Shown: piece by piece, positions 34,692 through 43,481 of the stretch
Numbering within the stretch: the stretch's first letter is position 1
Layout: each line of letters starts with the position of its first letter
Assembly (NCBI RefSeq): GCF_003863365.1
Contig: NZ_RQXT01000004.1
Span: 62,001-126,000, forward strand
Origin: Mesorhizobium tamadayense
Lineage (GTDB): Bacteria; Pseudomonadota; Alphaproteobacteria; Rhizobiales; Rhizobiaceae
DNA length: 64,000 nt
Reading direction: 5' to 3'
Position numbers and translations under genes: made by a program
The notes under the pieces: generated by a model
What the model was told of the DNA's origin: nothing
The model's input: the letters and a program-made list of their open reading frames with translations, nothing else
Databases searched by the model: none

Positions 34692-35378
34692 ATGTACGTG
34701 CTGCACATAGCCAACAAGAATTATTCGTCATGGTCGCTCAGGCCATGGGTGCTGATGCGCACACTCGGCATTTCCTTCGAGGAGCGGCTGATGCCGTTTC
34801 CGACCGGATCGAGTTGGAACCTCTTCCGGCCGTTCTCGCCGAGCGGCCGCGTGCCATGTCTGGTCGACGATGGCTGGGCGGTTTGGGATTCGCTCTCGAT
34901 CGTCGAATATCTGGCCGAGCGCCACCAGGGCGTCTGGCCGGTGGACTCCAGGGCGCGCGCCTGGGCGCGCTCGGCCGCCGCCGAAATGCATTCGAGCTTC
35001 ACCGCGCTCCGCGACCGCTGCCCGATGTGCTGCGGCGTGCGCGTCGAGTCTTTTCCCATGTCTGACGCGCTGAAACACGATCTCTTCCGCCTCGGCGACC
35101 TCTGGAACGACGGCCTCGCCCGTTTCGGTGGCCCGTTCCTGGCCGGCGACCGCTTCACCGCCGCCGATGCCTTCTTCGCGCCGGTGGCCTTCCGGGCGCA
35201 GTCGTATGGCTTGACGTTCGAGGGCGCGGCCGCTGCCTATCCGAAGCGACTGCTCGATCTCCCGGCCATGCGCGAATGGTACGCGGCCGGCCTCGCCGAG
35301 ATTTGGCGTGAGCCCGACCACGAAGCCGAGGTCCGCGCCGCCGGTACCATCACCGAGGACTTTCGCGCCACGGCCTAG
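34692..35378 (+). CDS. Glutathione S-transferase family protein
   Basis: A 228-residue cytosolic GST. The N-terminal thioredoxin fold begins MYVLHIANKNYSSWSLRPWV, with the Ser-rich active-site stretch of the MAAI/zeta-like bacterial group, and PSGRVPCLVDDG holds the cis-Pro. WDSLSIVEYLAERH contacts glutathione. The C-terminal helical domain ends near TITEDFRAT. Substrate is unknown. It converges with the CorA gene. Confidence 0.88.
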   Translation: MYVLHIANKNYSSWSLRPWVLMRTLGISFEERLMPFPTGSSWNLFRPFSPSGRVPCLVDDGWAVWDSLSIVEYLAERHQGVWPVDSRARAWARSAAAEMHSSFTALRDRCPMCCGVRVESFPMSDALKHDLFRLGDLWNDGLARFGGPFLAGDRFTAADAFFAPVAFRAQSYGLTFEGAAAAYPKRLLDLPAMREWYAAGLAEIWREPDHEAEVRAAGTITEDFRATA

Positions 35379-35381
35379 CGG

Positions 35382-36377
35382 TCACACGCGGCCAAGCCGC
35401 TGCACCACCATGTAGACAATGCCGGCGACGACCAGCGATATCGCCGTCACCACCCAAAAACCCAGCGGCGTGTCGACCAGCGGCAGCCCGCCGACATTCA
35501 TGCCGAACAGGCCGGAGACGATGGTCATCGGCAGCAGCACCGCGGTCATGACCGATAGTATGTAGAGAAGCCGGTTCGACCGCTCGGTCAGCTTGGTCAT
35601 CAGCTCGTCCTGCAAAAGCCGGGTGCGACCCTGCAATTGCTCGCCGTCTTGATGCAGCGTATGCGCGCGGTGCGAGAGCCTTGCCGCCATATCGCCGATC
35701 GCTTCCGGCAGGTCGTCGCGATGCGAATGGTCGAGATGGCGGAAGAGATTGGTCAGCGTCGCCATCTGCCGGTGGATGATCACCAGATGCCGGCGCGCGT
35801 CGACCAGCGCCTGCCGCTCGCTGTGCCAGGCGTCGCAGACGATGCGGTCCTCGATGCCGTCGAGCGTGTCGCCCATCTTGTCGAGCTCGCCCGCCATGCC
35901 GTCGAGCGACTGGCCCATCACCGCCTCGATCAGCTCGGCCGGCAAGCGGAATTTCCGCGTGCCGCTCTCGACCAGCTTGCGGATCTTGTCGACCGATTCC
36001 AGCGGCTGCTTGCGGGCGCCGATCAGCATCTTGTCGTTGAAGGCGAAGCGGAAATGGGTGAGCCCGCGCGCCTCGGCGAAGTCGTGCCTGAGGTCGGGCA
36101 GATCGCCGTAGAGGAAGTCATCCTCGAAATCGATGTGGCAGCCATGGCTGGGCGACAGGAAGGCCTCGCGCACCGGCGCCGGCAGGGCCTGCTCGGCGCC
36201 GATCTCCCGGCGGGCGCGCATGTCCGTGATCTGGTAGCTGCGCCATGTCCAGCGCGCCTCGGCGGCATCCTTGGTGCGCAGGCCTTCGGCGGTGAAATGA
36301 TAGATGAAGAACAGACCGTGCTCGTCGGGCAAATAGGGCGAGAGGTCGGTGCCTTCGTTGGGGACAGCGATGTTCAT
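35382..36377 (-). CDS. CorA/ZntB-family divalent cation transporter
   Basis: A 331-residue protein: a large cytoplasmic N-terminal domain with a long coiled helix (about residues 140-265), then two C-terminal membrane helices. The signature loop between them is LFGMNVGG (GMN). The N-terminal half is more like ZntB (zinc) than CorA (magnesium), but the ion cannot be told from the sequence. It forms a pentamer in characterised relatives. It stands alone on the minus strand. Confidence 0.87.
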   Translation of the reverse strand: MNIAVPNEGTDLSPYLPDEHGLFFIYHFTAEGLRTKDAAEARWTWRSYQITDMRARREIGAEQALPAPVREAFLSPSHGCHIDFEDDFLYGDLPDLRHDFAEARGLTHFRFAFNDKMLIGARKQPLESVDKIRKLVESGTRKFRLPAELIEAVMGQSLDGMAGELDKMGDTLDGIEDRIVCDAWHSERQALVDARRHLVIIHRQMATLTNLFRHLDHSHRDDLPEAIGDMAARLSHRAHTLHQDGEQLQGRTRLLQDELMTKLTERSNRLLYILSVMTAVLLPMTIVSGLFGMNVGGLPLVDTPLGFWVVTAISLVVAGIVYMVVQRLGRV

Positions 36378-36699
36378 GGCGGCTTCGCCGGCTCTTGATG
36401 CGGTCGGGGTCGAGGGAGGCGGCCAAGCTGCGTTCTAGCACGCTCGCCCCCGTTTCCGTGTGACGGTTCGATGACGATCGGCGCTCCCGCGCCAGGGACG
36501 CGGTCCTGCTTGCCGGCTGCCTGCTTCTGTCCCTGATCTTCGTGCATGAGGATTGCAGCTTGCGACCCATTTCGAAGGGGGCGCAAAAAGCCGTGGCGGC
36601 GCGCGGCGTGGAGGGACCGGCCGCTCCCGTTACGCGCCGTTAATGCCGGGCTGCTACTTCAGGCTGTATCCGATCGGATCGTAGCGGAAGAGTTCGGCG
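36378..36699. other. Intergenic region between CorA-like and membrane gene
   Basis: Nothing recognisable. Frames on both strands have poor codon character. The right end holds GGAAGAG (36687-36693), a ribosome site for the GTG at 36700; the left end should contain the promoter of the minus-strand transporter. Confidence 0.5.
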
Positions 36700-37074
36700 G
36701 TGAGCCAGCGCGCCTTCATTGTCTCATTCGTCCTGCTGGCAATGCTCGTCGCGCTGTCGGCAACACGTTTTGCTGGTGCGATGATCGGCTTCCTCTATGC
36801 GATCGCGGGAATCTTCTTTGCGGGCGTGCCGGGTGCCGCAATCGACTACGCGCTCAATCGGGCCGGCATTCCTGTGACCGGCAAGCAGCTTCTGTTGATC
36901 GGAGCCGCACTCTACGCGCGTTGCTCGCCCTTGCCGCAGCGTTCCAGACATGGCGGCGGATCCGGCAAGGCGACATGGACAAGGCGCTCCGCAGGCGCGC
37001 GCCTGGCGCTGCTGATGGCGCTGCCGCTGAGCGCCTGGCTGTCGCTCGATGCAATGCAACGCGCCTGGCCGTGA
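36700..37074 (+). CDS. Small membrane protein, probable double frameshift
   Basis: GTG start with GGAAGAG seven bases upstream; as read, 124 residues. The first 70 (FIVSFVLLAMLVALSATRFA, then GFLYAIAGIFFAGVPG) are two membrane helices and the last 25 (LALLMALPLSAWLSLDAMQR) another. Between about 36918 and 36990 the reading frame is of poor quality, while the next frame gives a natural RALLALAAAFQTWRRIRQGD. Two compensating shifts, both at GC-dinucleotide runs, would restore a continuous protein. Family unknown. Confidence 0.5.
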   Translation: MSQRAFIVSFVLLAMLVALSATRFAGAMIGFLYAIAGIFFAGVPGAAIDYALNRAGIPVTGKQLLLIGAALYARCSPLPQRSRHGGGSGKATWTRRSAGARLALLMALPLSAWLSLDAMQRAWP

Positions 37075-37119
37075 GGACTGGGTGCTGCCGGTTCGTCGGC
37101 AGCACCCGTCCAGGAGCTC

Positions 37120-37410
37120 TCAGCGCTTCGGGCCGAAGCCCGGATAGGGATTGAGCGGCACGATTGCCGCGACGTCCATCATGCCGCGTTCGACCAGCGG
37201 CAGGCTGGCGAGATGGCCGCGCACTTCCTTCTCGTCGGCCGCCTCGAACATCATGCCGCTGCCGGGGATGTCGCCGCGGTTCCAGACCTGGCGCACCGCG
37301 CCTTGCGCATAGAGCGTCTTGCGCTGCTCGGACTCATTGGGAAGCAGCGGCGCGAAATCGGCGTCGCTGAACTTTTCGGTGTTGCGGGTAAGCAGGGCAA
37401 AGAACTGCAT
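37120..37410 (-). CDS. Muconolactone isomerase-like small protein
   Basis: A 96-residue ferredoxin-fold protein (MQFFALLTRN, then SGMMFEAADEKEVRGHLAS, PLVERGMMDVAAIVPLNPY) resembling the muconolactone delta-isomerase/YciI-like group. Catabolic function is not shown, as no other aromatic-degradation gene is nearby. It is divergent from a LysR-type gene, which probably regulates it. Confidence 0.75.
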   Translation of the reverse strand: MQFFALLTRNTEKFSDADFAPLLPNESEQRKTLYAQGAVRQVWNRGDIPGSGMMFEAADEKEVRGHLASLPLVERGMMDVAAIVPLNPYPGFGPKR

Positions 37411-37514
37411 GGCGGTCTCCTTTGTGGCCGGTTGATGCCGGAGATATCGCGCCGGCTGGTCAGACTGTCCAAGACTGATTAGGCTAAAGTTCAGACCTGA
37501 CAGGACTTGGAAGA

Positions 37515-38399
37515 ATGCTCGACCTGCGCCAGATAAGATATTTCGTCGCCGTCGCCGAGGCCGGCAATGTCGGCCGCGCCGCCGAGCGGCTGCACATCTC
37601 GCAGTCGCCCTTGAGCCGGCAGATCATGCAGCTTGAGGAGCAGCTCGGCGTCGCGCTGTTCGAGCGCTCGAAGCAGCGCGTCCATCTCAATGCCGAGGGC
37701 AGGGCCTTCTTGGCAGAGGCGCGCGCGCTGCTCGCCAACGCCGCCCGGCTGGAAGAGCTCGGCCGCAACCTTGCCAGCGGCGCCGTCGGCAGCCTTGCCA
37801 TCGGCTATGTCGAAGGCGCGGTGCATGCCGGGCTGATCGCCGACATGCTGCGAAAGTTCCGCCGCGAGCGGCCGGATTTCCATCTTCAGTTGCGCAGCCG
37901 CCGTACGGCACAGCAGTTCGAGGATCTGCGAAGCCGAGCGCTCGACCTCGGCTTCGTCTATGCGCCGGCGCCGGAAGGCGATCGGGATATCGATAGCATG
38001 CTGGTGCGGCGCGAACCGCTGGTGCTGGCGATACCCGAGGGCGATCCGCTTGCAGGTGTCGCCGAGGTCCGGCCCGGCCATCTCGACGGCCGCGTCTGGA
38101 TCACCGTCGTGCGCCAGCCCGACGACACCAATCGCGCCCAGTTCCTGGCCGCCTGCGCGAGAGCCGGCTTCATGCCCGACATCGCCTATGAGACGGCCGA
38201 TCCCTTGAGCTCGCTCGGCCTAGTCAGCGCCGGCCTCGGCCTCGCGACGGTTCAGGAAAGCCTGCAAAGCGCCGCGCCGCCCGGCATAGTCTTCCGCGAT
38301 CTGCCCTGGTTCGAGCGAAGCGTCGCCATCCACCTCGCCTGGCGGCGCAATGATCGAAGGGCGATGATTGGGGATTTGAGGAAGGCGGTAGGGGAGTAG
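37515..38399 (+). CDS. LysR-family transcriptional regulator
   Basis: A 294-residue regulator with helix-turn-helix RQIRYFVAVAEAGNVGRAA and LHISQSPLSRQIMQLEEQLG, then the effector domain. The QSPLSRQI pattern is of the CatR/BenM/CbbR side of the family, which often controls aromatic-acid catabolism; the divergent isomerase-like gene agrees with that. The last codons run into a G-rich repeat arm. Confidence 0.9.
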   Translation: MLDLRQIRYFVAVAEAGNVGRAAERLHISQSPLSRQIMQLEEQLGVALFERSKQRVHLNAEGRAFLAEARALLANAARLEELGRNLASGAVGSLAIGYVEGAVHAGLIADMLRKFRRERPDFHLQLRSRRTAQQFEDLRSRALDLGFVYAPAPEGDRDIDSMLVRREPLVLAIPEGDPLAGVAEVRPGHLDGRVWITVVRQPDDTNRAQFLAACARAGFMPDIAYETADPLSSLGLVSAGLGLATVQESLQSAAPPGIVFRDLPWFERSVAIHLAWRRNDRRAMIGDLRKAVGE

Positions 38400-38466
38400 G
38401 GGAGTGCGCCTCATCAGCCGGCAGTCACTACATACTCCCTTACTCCCCTATTCCCTTACTCCCCTA
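38389..38466. repeat. Interrupted palindrome with decamer repeats
   Basis: TAGGGGAGTA (38389-38398) plus GGGGAGTG face two direct copies of TACTCCCCTA (38441-38450 and 38457-38466) with TACTCCCT before them. The left arm covers the LysR stop codon and the right arm ends four bases from the LOG gene stop, so it may end both convergent transcripts. Confidence 0.7.
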
Positions 38467-38469
38467 ACC

Positions 38470-39081
38470 CTACATCTTGTCTATCACCGACTGCACTCCC
38501 TCCGTCGGCGCGTCGACCGACGAGCCCGCCACCATGATGGCGGCGACGATGGCCTCGGGGTCGCTGACCACCAGCGGCTTCACCCGATGCGCGGTGTGGA
38601 TGAAGCCTTCCTCCGCCATGTGCTCGATCAACGAAAGCATCGGGTCCCAGAAGCCCTTGATGTTGGCGAAGACGATCGGCTTGCGGTGATGGCCGAGCTG
38701 GCCCCAGGTCATGATCTCGACGATCTCCTCGACCGTGCCTATGCCGCCCGGCAGCGCCACAAAGGCGTCGGATTTCTCGAACATCCTGTGCTTGCGCTCG
38801 TGCATGTTGTCGGTGATCAACAGCTCGTCGAGCTTGTCAAGGGCGGTCTCGGTCGCCTCCCTGTTGATCAGGAAGCGCGGGATGATGCCGGTCACCTTGC
38901 CGCCGGCCTTGAGCGCGCCGTCGGCGACAGCGCCCATGATCCCCTTGGTGCCGCCGCCATAGACCAGGCGCAGCCCGGATTTCGCGAGCGAGCGGCCGAG
39001 CAGGTGCCCGGCCTTGAGATAGGCTTCGTCGCGGCCCGGAGACGAACCGCAATAGACGCAGACGGATCGAATCGTGTTCAT
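38470..39081 (-). CDS. LOG-family phosphoribohydrolase-like protein
   Basis: A 203-residue Rossmann-fold protein of the TIGR00730/LOG family. Motifs are VCVYCGSSPGRDEAY, LVYGGGTKGIMGAVADGA and PGGIGTVEEIVEIMTW (the PGGxGTxxE signature). Characterised members release free cytokinins or hydrolyse nucleotide 5'-monophosphates; older annotation as lysine decarboxylase is incorrect. The ATG at 39081 is chosen as it begins the conserved strand. It is divergent from the LysM gene. Confidence 0.9.
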   Translation of the reverse strand: MNTIRSVCVYCGSSPGRDEAYLKAGHLLGRSLAKSGLRLVYGGGTKGIMGAVADGALKAGGKVTGIIPRFLINREATETALDKLDELLITDNMHERKHRMFEKSDAFVALPGGIGTVEEIVEIMTWGQLGHHRKPIVFANIKGFWDPMLSLIEHMAEEGFIHTAHRVKPLVVSDPEAIVAAIMVAGSSVDAPTEGVQSVIDKM

Positions 39082-39198
39082 GCGATGATTGGTGATGGGG
39101 ACGGTTGGCGCGGTCAAGCCCAGGGACGGGCTTTTTCTTGTGAGCTTGAACAAAACACGCTAGGACGGCGTTAGGTGGCTAAGGGGGCAGAAAAGATT

Positions 39199-40749
39199 AT
39201 GGCTATCAATCCTTCAAGGGCGTTTTTGTTCGCGGCGGGCGGCGTTGCCGTCGTCGCGGCGGTCGCCTACGGGTCGGGCGCGCTCGACCCTTACGTCAAC
39301 AACCAGAAACCGGCACAGGTCGCGGCACTTCCGCAGGCGGGCACGAAGCCGGCTGACGCCTCAAGCACGTCCACCGAAGCGCGCTTGCCGCAGACGCAAG
39401 CCCCGGCCAGCACGATGGCGCCGGCCAACAAGATGGCGCCCGCCAACAACGCGATGGCTCCGGCCAACGACGCGACGGCTCCGGCAGCATCCGCGCCGGC
39501 CGCTCAGGCGCCCGCCGCCGGTCCGATATTGCCGACCTTCGATGTCGTGCGCGTCGAAGGCAATGGCTCGATCGTCGTCGCCGGCAGCGCGGCGCCCAAT
39601 GCCAAGGTCGAGATCCTGAATGGCGGCACGGTGCTTGGCTCGACCGATGCCGGTCCTGATAGCGCCTTCGCCGTCGTGCTCGACGATCCGCTGAAGCCCG
39701 GCGACTACACGATCACGCTTCGCTCGACGGTTGGCGGCGTCGCCGTCGCTTCGGCGCAGACCGCCGTCGTCTCGGTGCCGCAGAGCCCGACCGGCCAGGT
39801 GCTGGCAATGGTCGAGGAACCGGGCAAGCCGTCCGAACTGCTCACCATTCCGCAGCCGGAGGCCAAGCCGGCCGCACCGGCCGCCACCGGTCAGGCCGCC
39901 GCGCCGGCACAGACCCCGGCCGCTGACGCGCCGACGGCGGCTGCTCCGGCCGCTACCGACCAGGCTGCTGATGCCGCAACGCCGCCGCCCGCGGCCACCG
40001 CAGGCGAACCCAAGATCGCCGTCGAGGCGGTCGAGATCGACCGCAGCAAGATCTTTGTCGCCGGCACCGCCGATCCCGGTCGCAAGGTGCGCGCCTACGC
40101 CGACGACATCCTGCTCGGCGAGGCCAAGACCTCTCCCGACGGCCATTTCCTGATCGAGGCGGCGCGCGACATCCCGGTCGGCAACCACACCATCCATGTC
40201 GACGGCCTGGATAACGACGGCGCGAAGGTCGTCGCCCGTGCCGCCGTACCGTTCGAACGCGAGCCCGGCGAGTCGGTCGCCGCCGTGGCGCCGAACGAGA
40301 CCAAACCCGCCGCGTCCCAGTCCACTGAGGCAAAGCCTGCCGCCGCGGCACCGGCTGCCACCGGGACCAAGCCCGCCGAGACGACGGCGCCGGGCACTTC
40401 GACGGCGGAAGCCGGCAAGCCCGCGCCGTCGGCCGGGGCCCCGGCCGACGGCGCGGAAGCAACGCCATCGGCCGGTGTGCCGGAGACGGTCGCGCCCAAG
40501 CTCGAGCACGCCGACGGCGCCGTCATCATCCGCCGCAACGATACGCTCTGGCGCATCTCGCGCCGGGTCTATGGCCACGGCGTGCGCTACTCGACGATCT
40601 ATCTCGCCAACCAGGACCAGATCCGCGACCCCGACCGCATCTGGCCCGGCCAGGTCTTCAAGGTTCCCGGCAAGTCGAAGGAAGGCGAGGCCGCCGACAT
40701 GAAGGCCCTGGGCGACCAGGTGACCACGGCGCCGGCGAAGGCCGAGTAA
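39199..40749 (+). CDS. LysM-domain protein with Ig-like modules
   Basis: A 516-residue protein with one N-terminal membrane anchor (AFLFAAGGVAVVAAVAYGSG), long Ala/Pro/Thr linkers with short MAPAN repeats (about residues 73-95), two Ig-like modules (about 122-200 and 283-360; VEGNGSIVVAGSAAPNAKVE and VEIDRSKIFVAGTADPGRK) and a C-terminal LysM (about 445-495, DTLWRISRRVYGHGVRYSTI). It probably anchors in the inner membrane and binds peptidoglycan. The ATG at 39199 is preferred over a GTG at 39175. Confidence 0.87.
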   Translation: MAINPSRAFLFAAGGVAVVAAVAYGSGALDPYVNNQKPAQVAALPQAGTKPADASSTSTEARLPQTQAPASTMAPANKMAPANNAMAPANDATAPAASAPAAQAPAAGPILPTFDVVRVEGNGSIVVAGSAAPNAKVEILNGGTVLGSTDAGPDSAFAVVLDDPLKPGDYTITLRSTVGGVAVASAQTAVVSVPQSPTGQVLAMVEEPGKPSELLTIPQPEAKPAAPAATGQAAAPAQTPAADAPTAAAPAATDQAADAATPPPAATAGEPKIAVEAVEIDRSKIFVAGTADPGRKVRAYADDILLGEAKTSPDGHFLIEAARDIPVGNHTIHVDGLDNDGAKVVARAAVPFEREPGESVAAVAPNETKPAASQSTEAKPAAAAPAATGTKPAETTAPGTSTAEAGKPAPSAGAPADGAEATPSAGVPETVAPKLEHADGAVIIRRNDTLWRISRRVYGHGVRYSTIYLANQDQIRDPDRIWPGQVFKVPGKSKEGEAADMKALGDQVTTAPAKAE

Positions 40750-40766
40750 GGCGAGGCATTTGAGCG

Positions 40767-40900
40767 CCCCTTGAGGGGGAGATGGCCGGCAGGCCAGAGG
40801 GGGTAGCCGCGCCTGAAGCGCCGACGCTTTCCGCGACGAGAGAGAGCGCCGGCGCTCGATGTGAGACGACCCCCTCTGTCGCCTTCGGCGACATCTCCCC
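40767..40900. repeat. Palindromic element, family 1, copy 2
   Basis: Left arm GGGGGAGATGGCCGGCAGGC onward with core GGCC-GGCA-GGCC, right arm with core GTCGCC-TTC-GGCGAC followed by ATCTCCCC (ending 40900). The arms do not match each other at the cores, but each core is self-complementary. It lies between the LysM gene and arsR-like gene. Confidence 0.85.
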
Positions 40901-40968
40901 AGAGATTACCCTGCTACCCATCGGCCTAGCTTGCCCTCTCACCGTTCATCGTCTATCGCCGATGAACG

Positions 40969-41289
40969 ATGATCGAATCTTCCTCCGACAGTCGCGCTTG
41001 TGACAGCCGCGCCATCGCCGCGCGGTTTGCGGCGCTGGCGCATCCGGCGCGCATCGAGATCCTGAAGCATCTCTCGGCCAGCCGCTGTTGTTCGTGCCGC
41101 GAGGTAGTCGACCAATTCGATCTCGCCCAATCGACCGTTTCGCAACATTTGAAAATCCTGGTCGAGGCCGGGCTCGTCCGCTTCGAGGCCGACCGCCAGC
41201 GTTCGCGTTATGCGGTCGACCATGCGGCGCTCGCCGGCGTGTCCGGCTTGCTCGATCAACTCGTCAATTCCTGCTGCTCCAGCCGCTGA
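40969..41289 (+). CDS. ArsR/SmtB-family regulator
   Basis: A 106-residue winged-helix repressor: FAALAHPARIEILKHLSASR, then DLAQSTVSQHLKILVEAGLV as the recognition helix. Cys pairs occur before the recognition helix (SRCCSCRE) and at the C-terminus (NSCCSS), positions that could sense a thiophilic metal or redox. It is followed after 26 bases by an Atm1-type exporter, which it may control. Confidence 0.88.
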   Translation: MIESSSDSRACDSRAIAARFAALAHPARIEILKHLSASRCCSCREVVDQFDLAQSTVSQHLKILVEAGLVRFEADRQRSRYAVDHAALAGVSGLLDQLVNSCCSSR

Positions 41290-41315
41290 CCCCACTCACC
41301 CAAAAGGCAAGAATA

Positions 41316-43199
41316 GTGGCCGACAAGACCGTCTCCGCCGAAACCGGCACCCTCACGACACTGCGCAACCTGTGGCCCTATATGTGGCCGGCCGACCGCG
41401 CCGACCTCAGGGCGCGCGTCACGTGGGCAACGCTGCTCCTGGTCGTCGCCAAGGTGACGCTGGTAGCCGGCCCCTATTTCTTCAAATGGGCGACCGACGC
41501 GCTGGCCCACGGCTCGAAGACGCCGCCGCCGCTGCCCGCCTTCCTGCTCGCGCCGGTGATGCTGGTCGTCGCCTATAACGTGCTGAGGCTGGTGCAGCTC
41601 GGCTTCAACCAGCTGCGCGATGCGCTGTTTGCCCGCGTCGGTCAGTATGCGGTGCGCCAGCTCGCCTTCCGCACCTTCGTCCACATGCACCAGCTGTCGC
41701 TGCGCTTCCATCTCGAGCGCCGCACCGGTGGCCTGTCGCGCATCATCGAGCGCGGCACCAAGGGCATCGAGACGATCGTGCGCTTCGTCATGCTGAACAC
41801 GGCGCCGACCATCCTCGAATTCGCGCTGACGGCCGGCATCTTCGCTTACACCTATGGCTGGAAATATGTGGCCGTGGTGGCGGTCACCGTGTGGATCTAT
41901 GTCTGGTTCACGGTCAAGGCCAGCGACTGGCGCATCTCGATCCGCCGCGACATGAACGACAGCGACACCGACGCCAACACCAAGGCGATCGACTCGCTCT
42001 TGAATTTCGAGACGGTCAAATATTTCACCAATGAGCGCATGGAGGCCGAGCGTTTTGACCGCTCGATGGCGCGCTATGAGACCGCCGCCACCAAGACCTG
42101 GACCTCGCTCGGCTGGCTGAACTTCGGCCAGGGCGTCATCTTCGGCCTCGGCACCGTCATCGTCATGTGCATGTCGGCGCTGGAGGTGCAGGCTGGCACG
42201 CAAAGCGTCGGCGACTTCGTCTTCATCAACGCCATGCTGATGCAGCTCTCCGTGCCGCTCAACTTCATCGGCTTCATCTACCGCGAGATCCGGCAGGGGT
42301 TGACCGACATCGAGCACATGTTCGACCTGCTCGACGTGCCGCAGGAGATCGTCGACAAGCCCGACGCCCGGCCGATCCAGGTCAGCGCCGGCAAGGTCGA
42401 GTTCCGCGACGTGCATTTTTCCTATGATCCGAACCGCAAGATCCTGAAAGGCGTCTCCTTCGAGGTGCCGGCCGGCAAGACGGTCGCCATTGTCGGCCCC
42501 TCCGGCGCCGGCAAGTCGACTATCTCGCGGCTGCTGTTTCGGTTCTACGATGTGCAGGCCGGCCAAGTGCTGATCGATGGTCAGGATATCCGCGACGTGA
42601 CGCAGGAGAGCCTGCGCGCCGTGCTCGGCATGGTGCCGCAGGACACGGTGCTCTTCAACGACACCATCGCCTATAACATCCGCTACGGCCGCGTCGGAGC
42701 CGGCGAGGAGGAGGTGCGCAAGGCGGCCGAGCTTGCCCAGATCGGGCCGTTCATCGCCAAGCTCCCCGACGGCTATCGCTCGATGGTCGGCGAGCGTGGA
42801 CTGAAACTTTCGGGCGGCGAGAAGCAGCGTGTAGCGATCGCCCGCACCATCCTCAAGGCGCCGCCGATCCTGATGCTCGACGAGGCGACCTCGGCGCTGG
42901 ACACCCAGACCGAGCAGGAGATCCAGGCGGCGCTGGACTTGGTCAGCAAGGGCCGTACCACGATCGTCATCGCCCACCGGCTGTCTACGGTGATCTCGGC
43001 CGACGAGATCATTGTGCTCAAGGACGGCCAGATCGCCGAGCGCGGGACGCATGCCGCGCTGCTTGGCAAGCGAGGCCTCTACGCCTCGATGTGGGACCGC
43101 CAGCGCGAGGCGACCGAAGCCGAGGAGCGGCTGCGCATCGCCCGCGAAAGCGACGAGTTCGGCGTGATTGTGCGGAGAAGGACTTCGGAGGTGAGCTAA
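41316..43199 (+). CDS. Atm1-type ABC exporter
   Basis: A 627-residue half-transporter with six membrane helices (about residues 30-320) and a C-terminal nucleotide-binding domain. Walker A is VGPSGAGKST, the signature is LSGGEKQRVAIARTI, Walker B is ILMLDEATSALD and the H-loop is IAHRLSTV. The segment LNTAPTILEFALTAGIFAYT is typical of the Atm1/ABCB7 group, which exports glutathione conjugates and metal-thiol species. The GTG at 41316 has AAGGCAAG upstream. A 32-base perfect palindrome starts at its stop codon. Confidence 0.9.
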   Translation: MADKTVSAETGTLTTLRNLWPYMWPADRADLRARVTWATLLLVVAKVTLVAGPYFFKWATDALAHGSKTPPPLPAFLLAPVMLVVAYNVLRLVQLGFNQLRDALFARVGQYAVRQLAFRTFVHMHQLSLRFHLERRTGGLSRIIERGTKGIETIVRFVMLNTAPTILEFALTAGIFAYTYGWKYVAVVAVTVWIYVWFTVKASDWRISIRRDMNDSDTDANTKAIDSLLNFETVKYFTNERMEAERFDRSMARYETAATKTWTSLGWLNFGQGVIFGLGTVIVMCMSALEVQAGTQSVGDFVFINAMLMQLSVPLNFIGFIYREIRQGLTDIEHMFDLLDVPQEIVDKPDARPIQVSAGKVEFRDVHFSYDPNRKILKGVSFEVPAGKTVAIVGPSGAGKSTISRLLFRFYDVQAGQVLIDGQDIRDVTQESLRAVLGMVPQDTVLFNDTIAYNIRYGRVGAGEEEVRKAAELAQIGPFIAKLPDGYRSMVGERGLKLSGGEKQRVAIARTILKAPPILMLDEATSALDTQTEQEIQAALDLVSKGRTTIVIAHRLSTVISADEIIVLKDGQIAERGTHAALLGKRGLYASMWDRQREATEAEERLRIARESDEFGVIVRRRTSEVS

Positions 43200-43361
43200 T
43201 CTCCCCCTCGAGGGCCCTCGAGGGGGAGATGTCCGGCAGGACAGAGGGGGTCGTCTCACATAGAGCGCCAGCGTCGTCTTTCGTCACGGAAGGCGCCGGC
43301 GCTCCACGCGCGGCGACCCCCTCTGTCGCCTTCGGCGACATCTCCCCTCAAGGGGGGAGAT
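43199..43361. repeat. Palindromic element, family 1, copy 3
   Basis: Begins with a perfect 32-base palindrome (43199-43230; core CCCTCGAGGGCCCTCGAGGG) that overlaps the last base of the exporter stop. Left core is GTCC-GGCA-GGAC and right core GTCGCC-TTC-GGCGAC, each self-complementary. The right end is ATCTCCCCTCAAGGGGGGAG. Probably acts at the 3' end of the exporter mRNA. Confidence 0.88.
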
Positions 43362-43481
43362 TAGCAGCGTCGCCGCGCATCATCACCGCAAAATTCCCCT
43401 TGACCTTAACCTACCTTGAGCTTGCAAACCGTCTCCCGAGCCCCTGCGAAGCACCTCGTTCACGAACGGAGACAGATCGAA

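Noticed and set aside
37120..37410. A catechol degradation cluster around the muconolactone isomerase-like gene
   Set aside because: No muconate cycloisomerase, dioxygenase or enol-lactonase gene is nearby; only the LysR neighbour fits.
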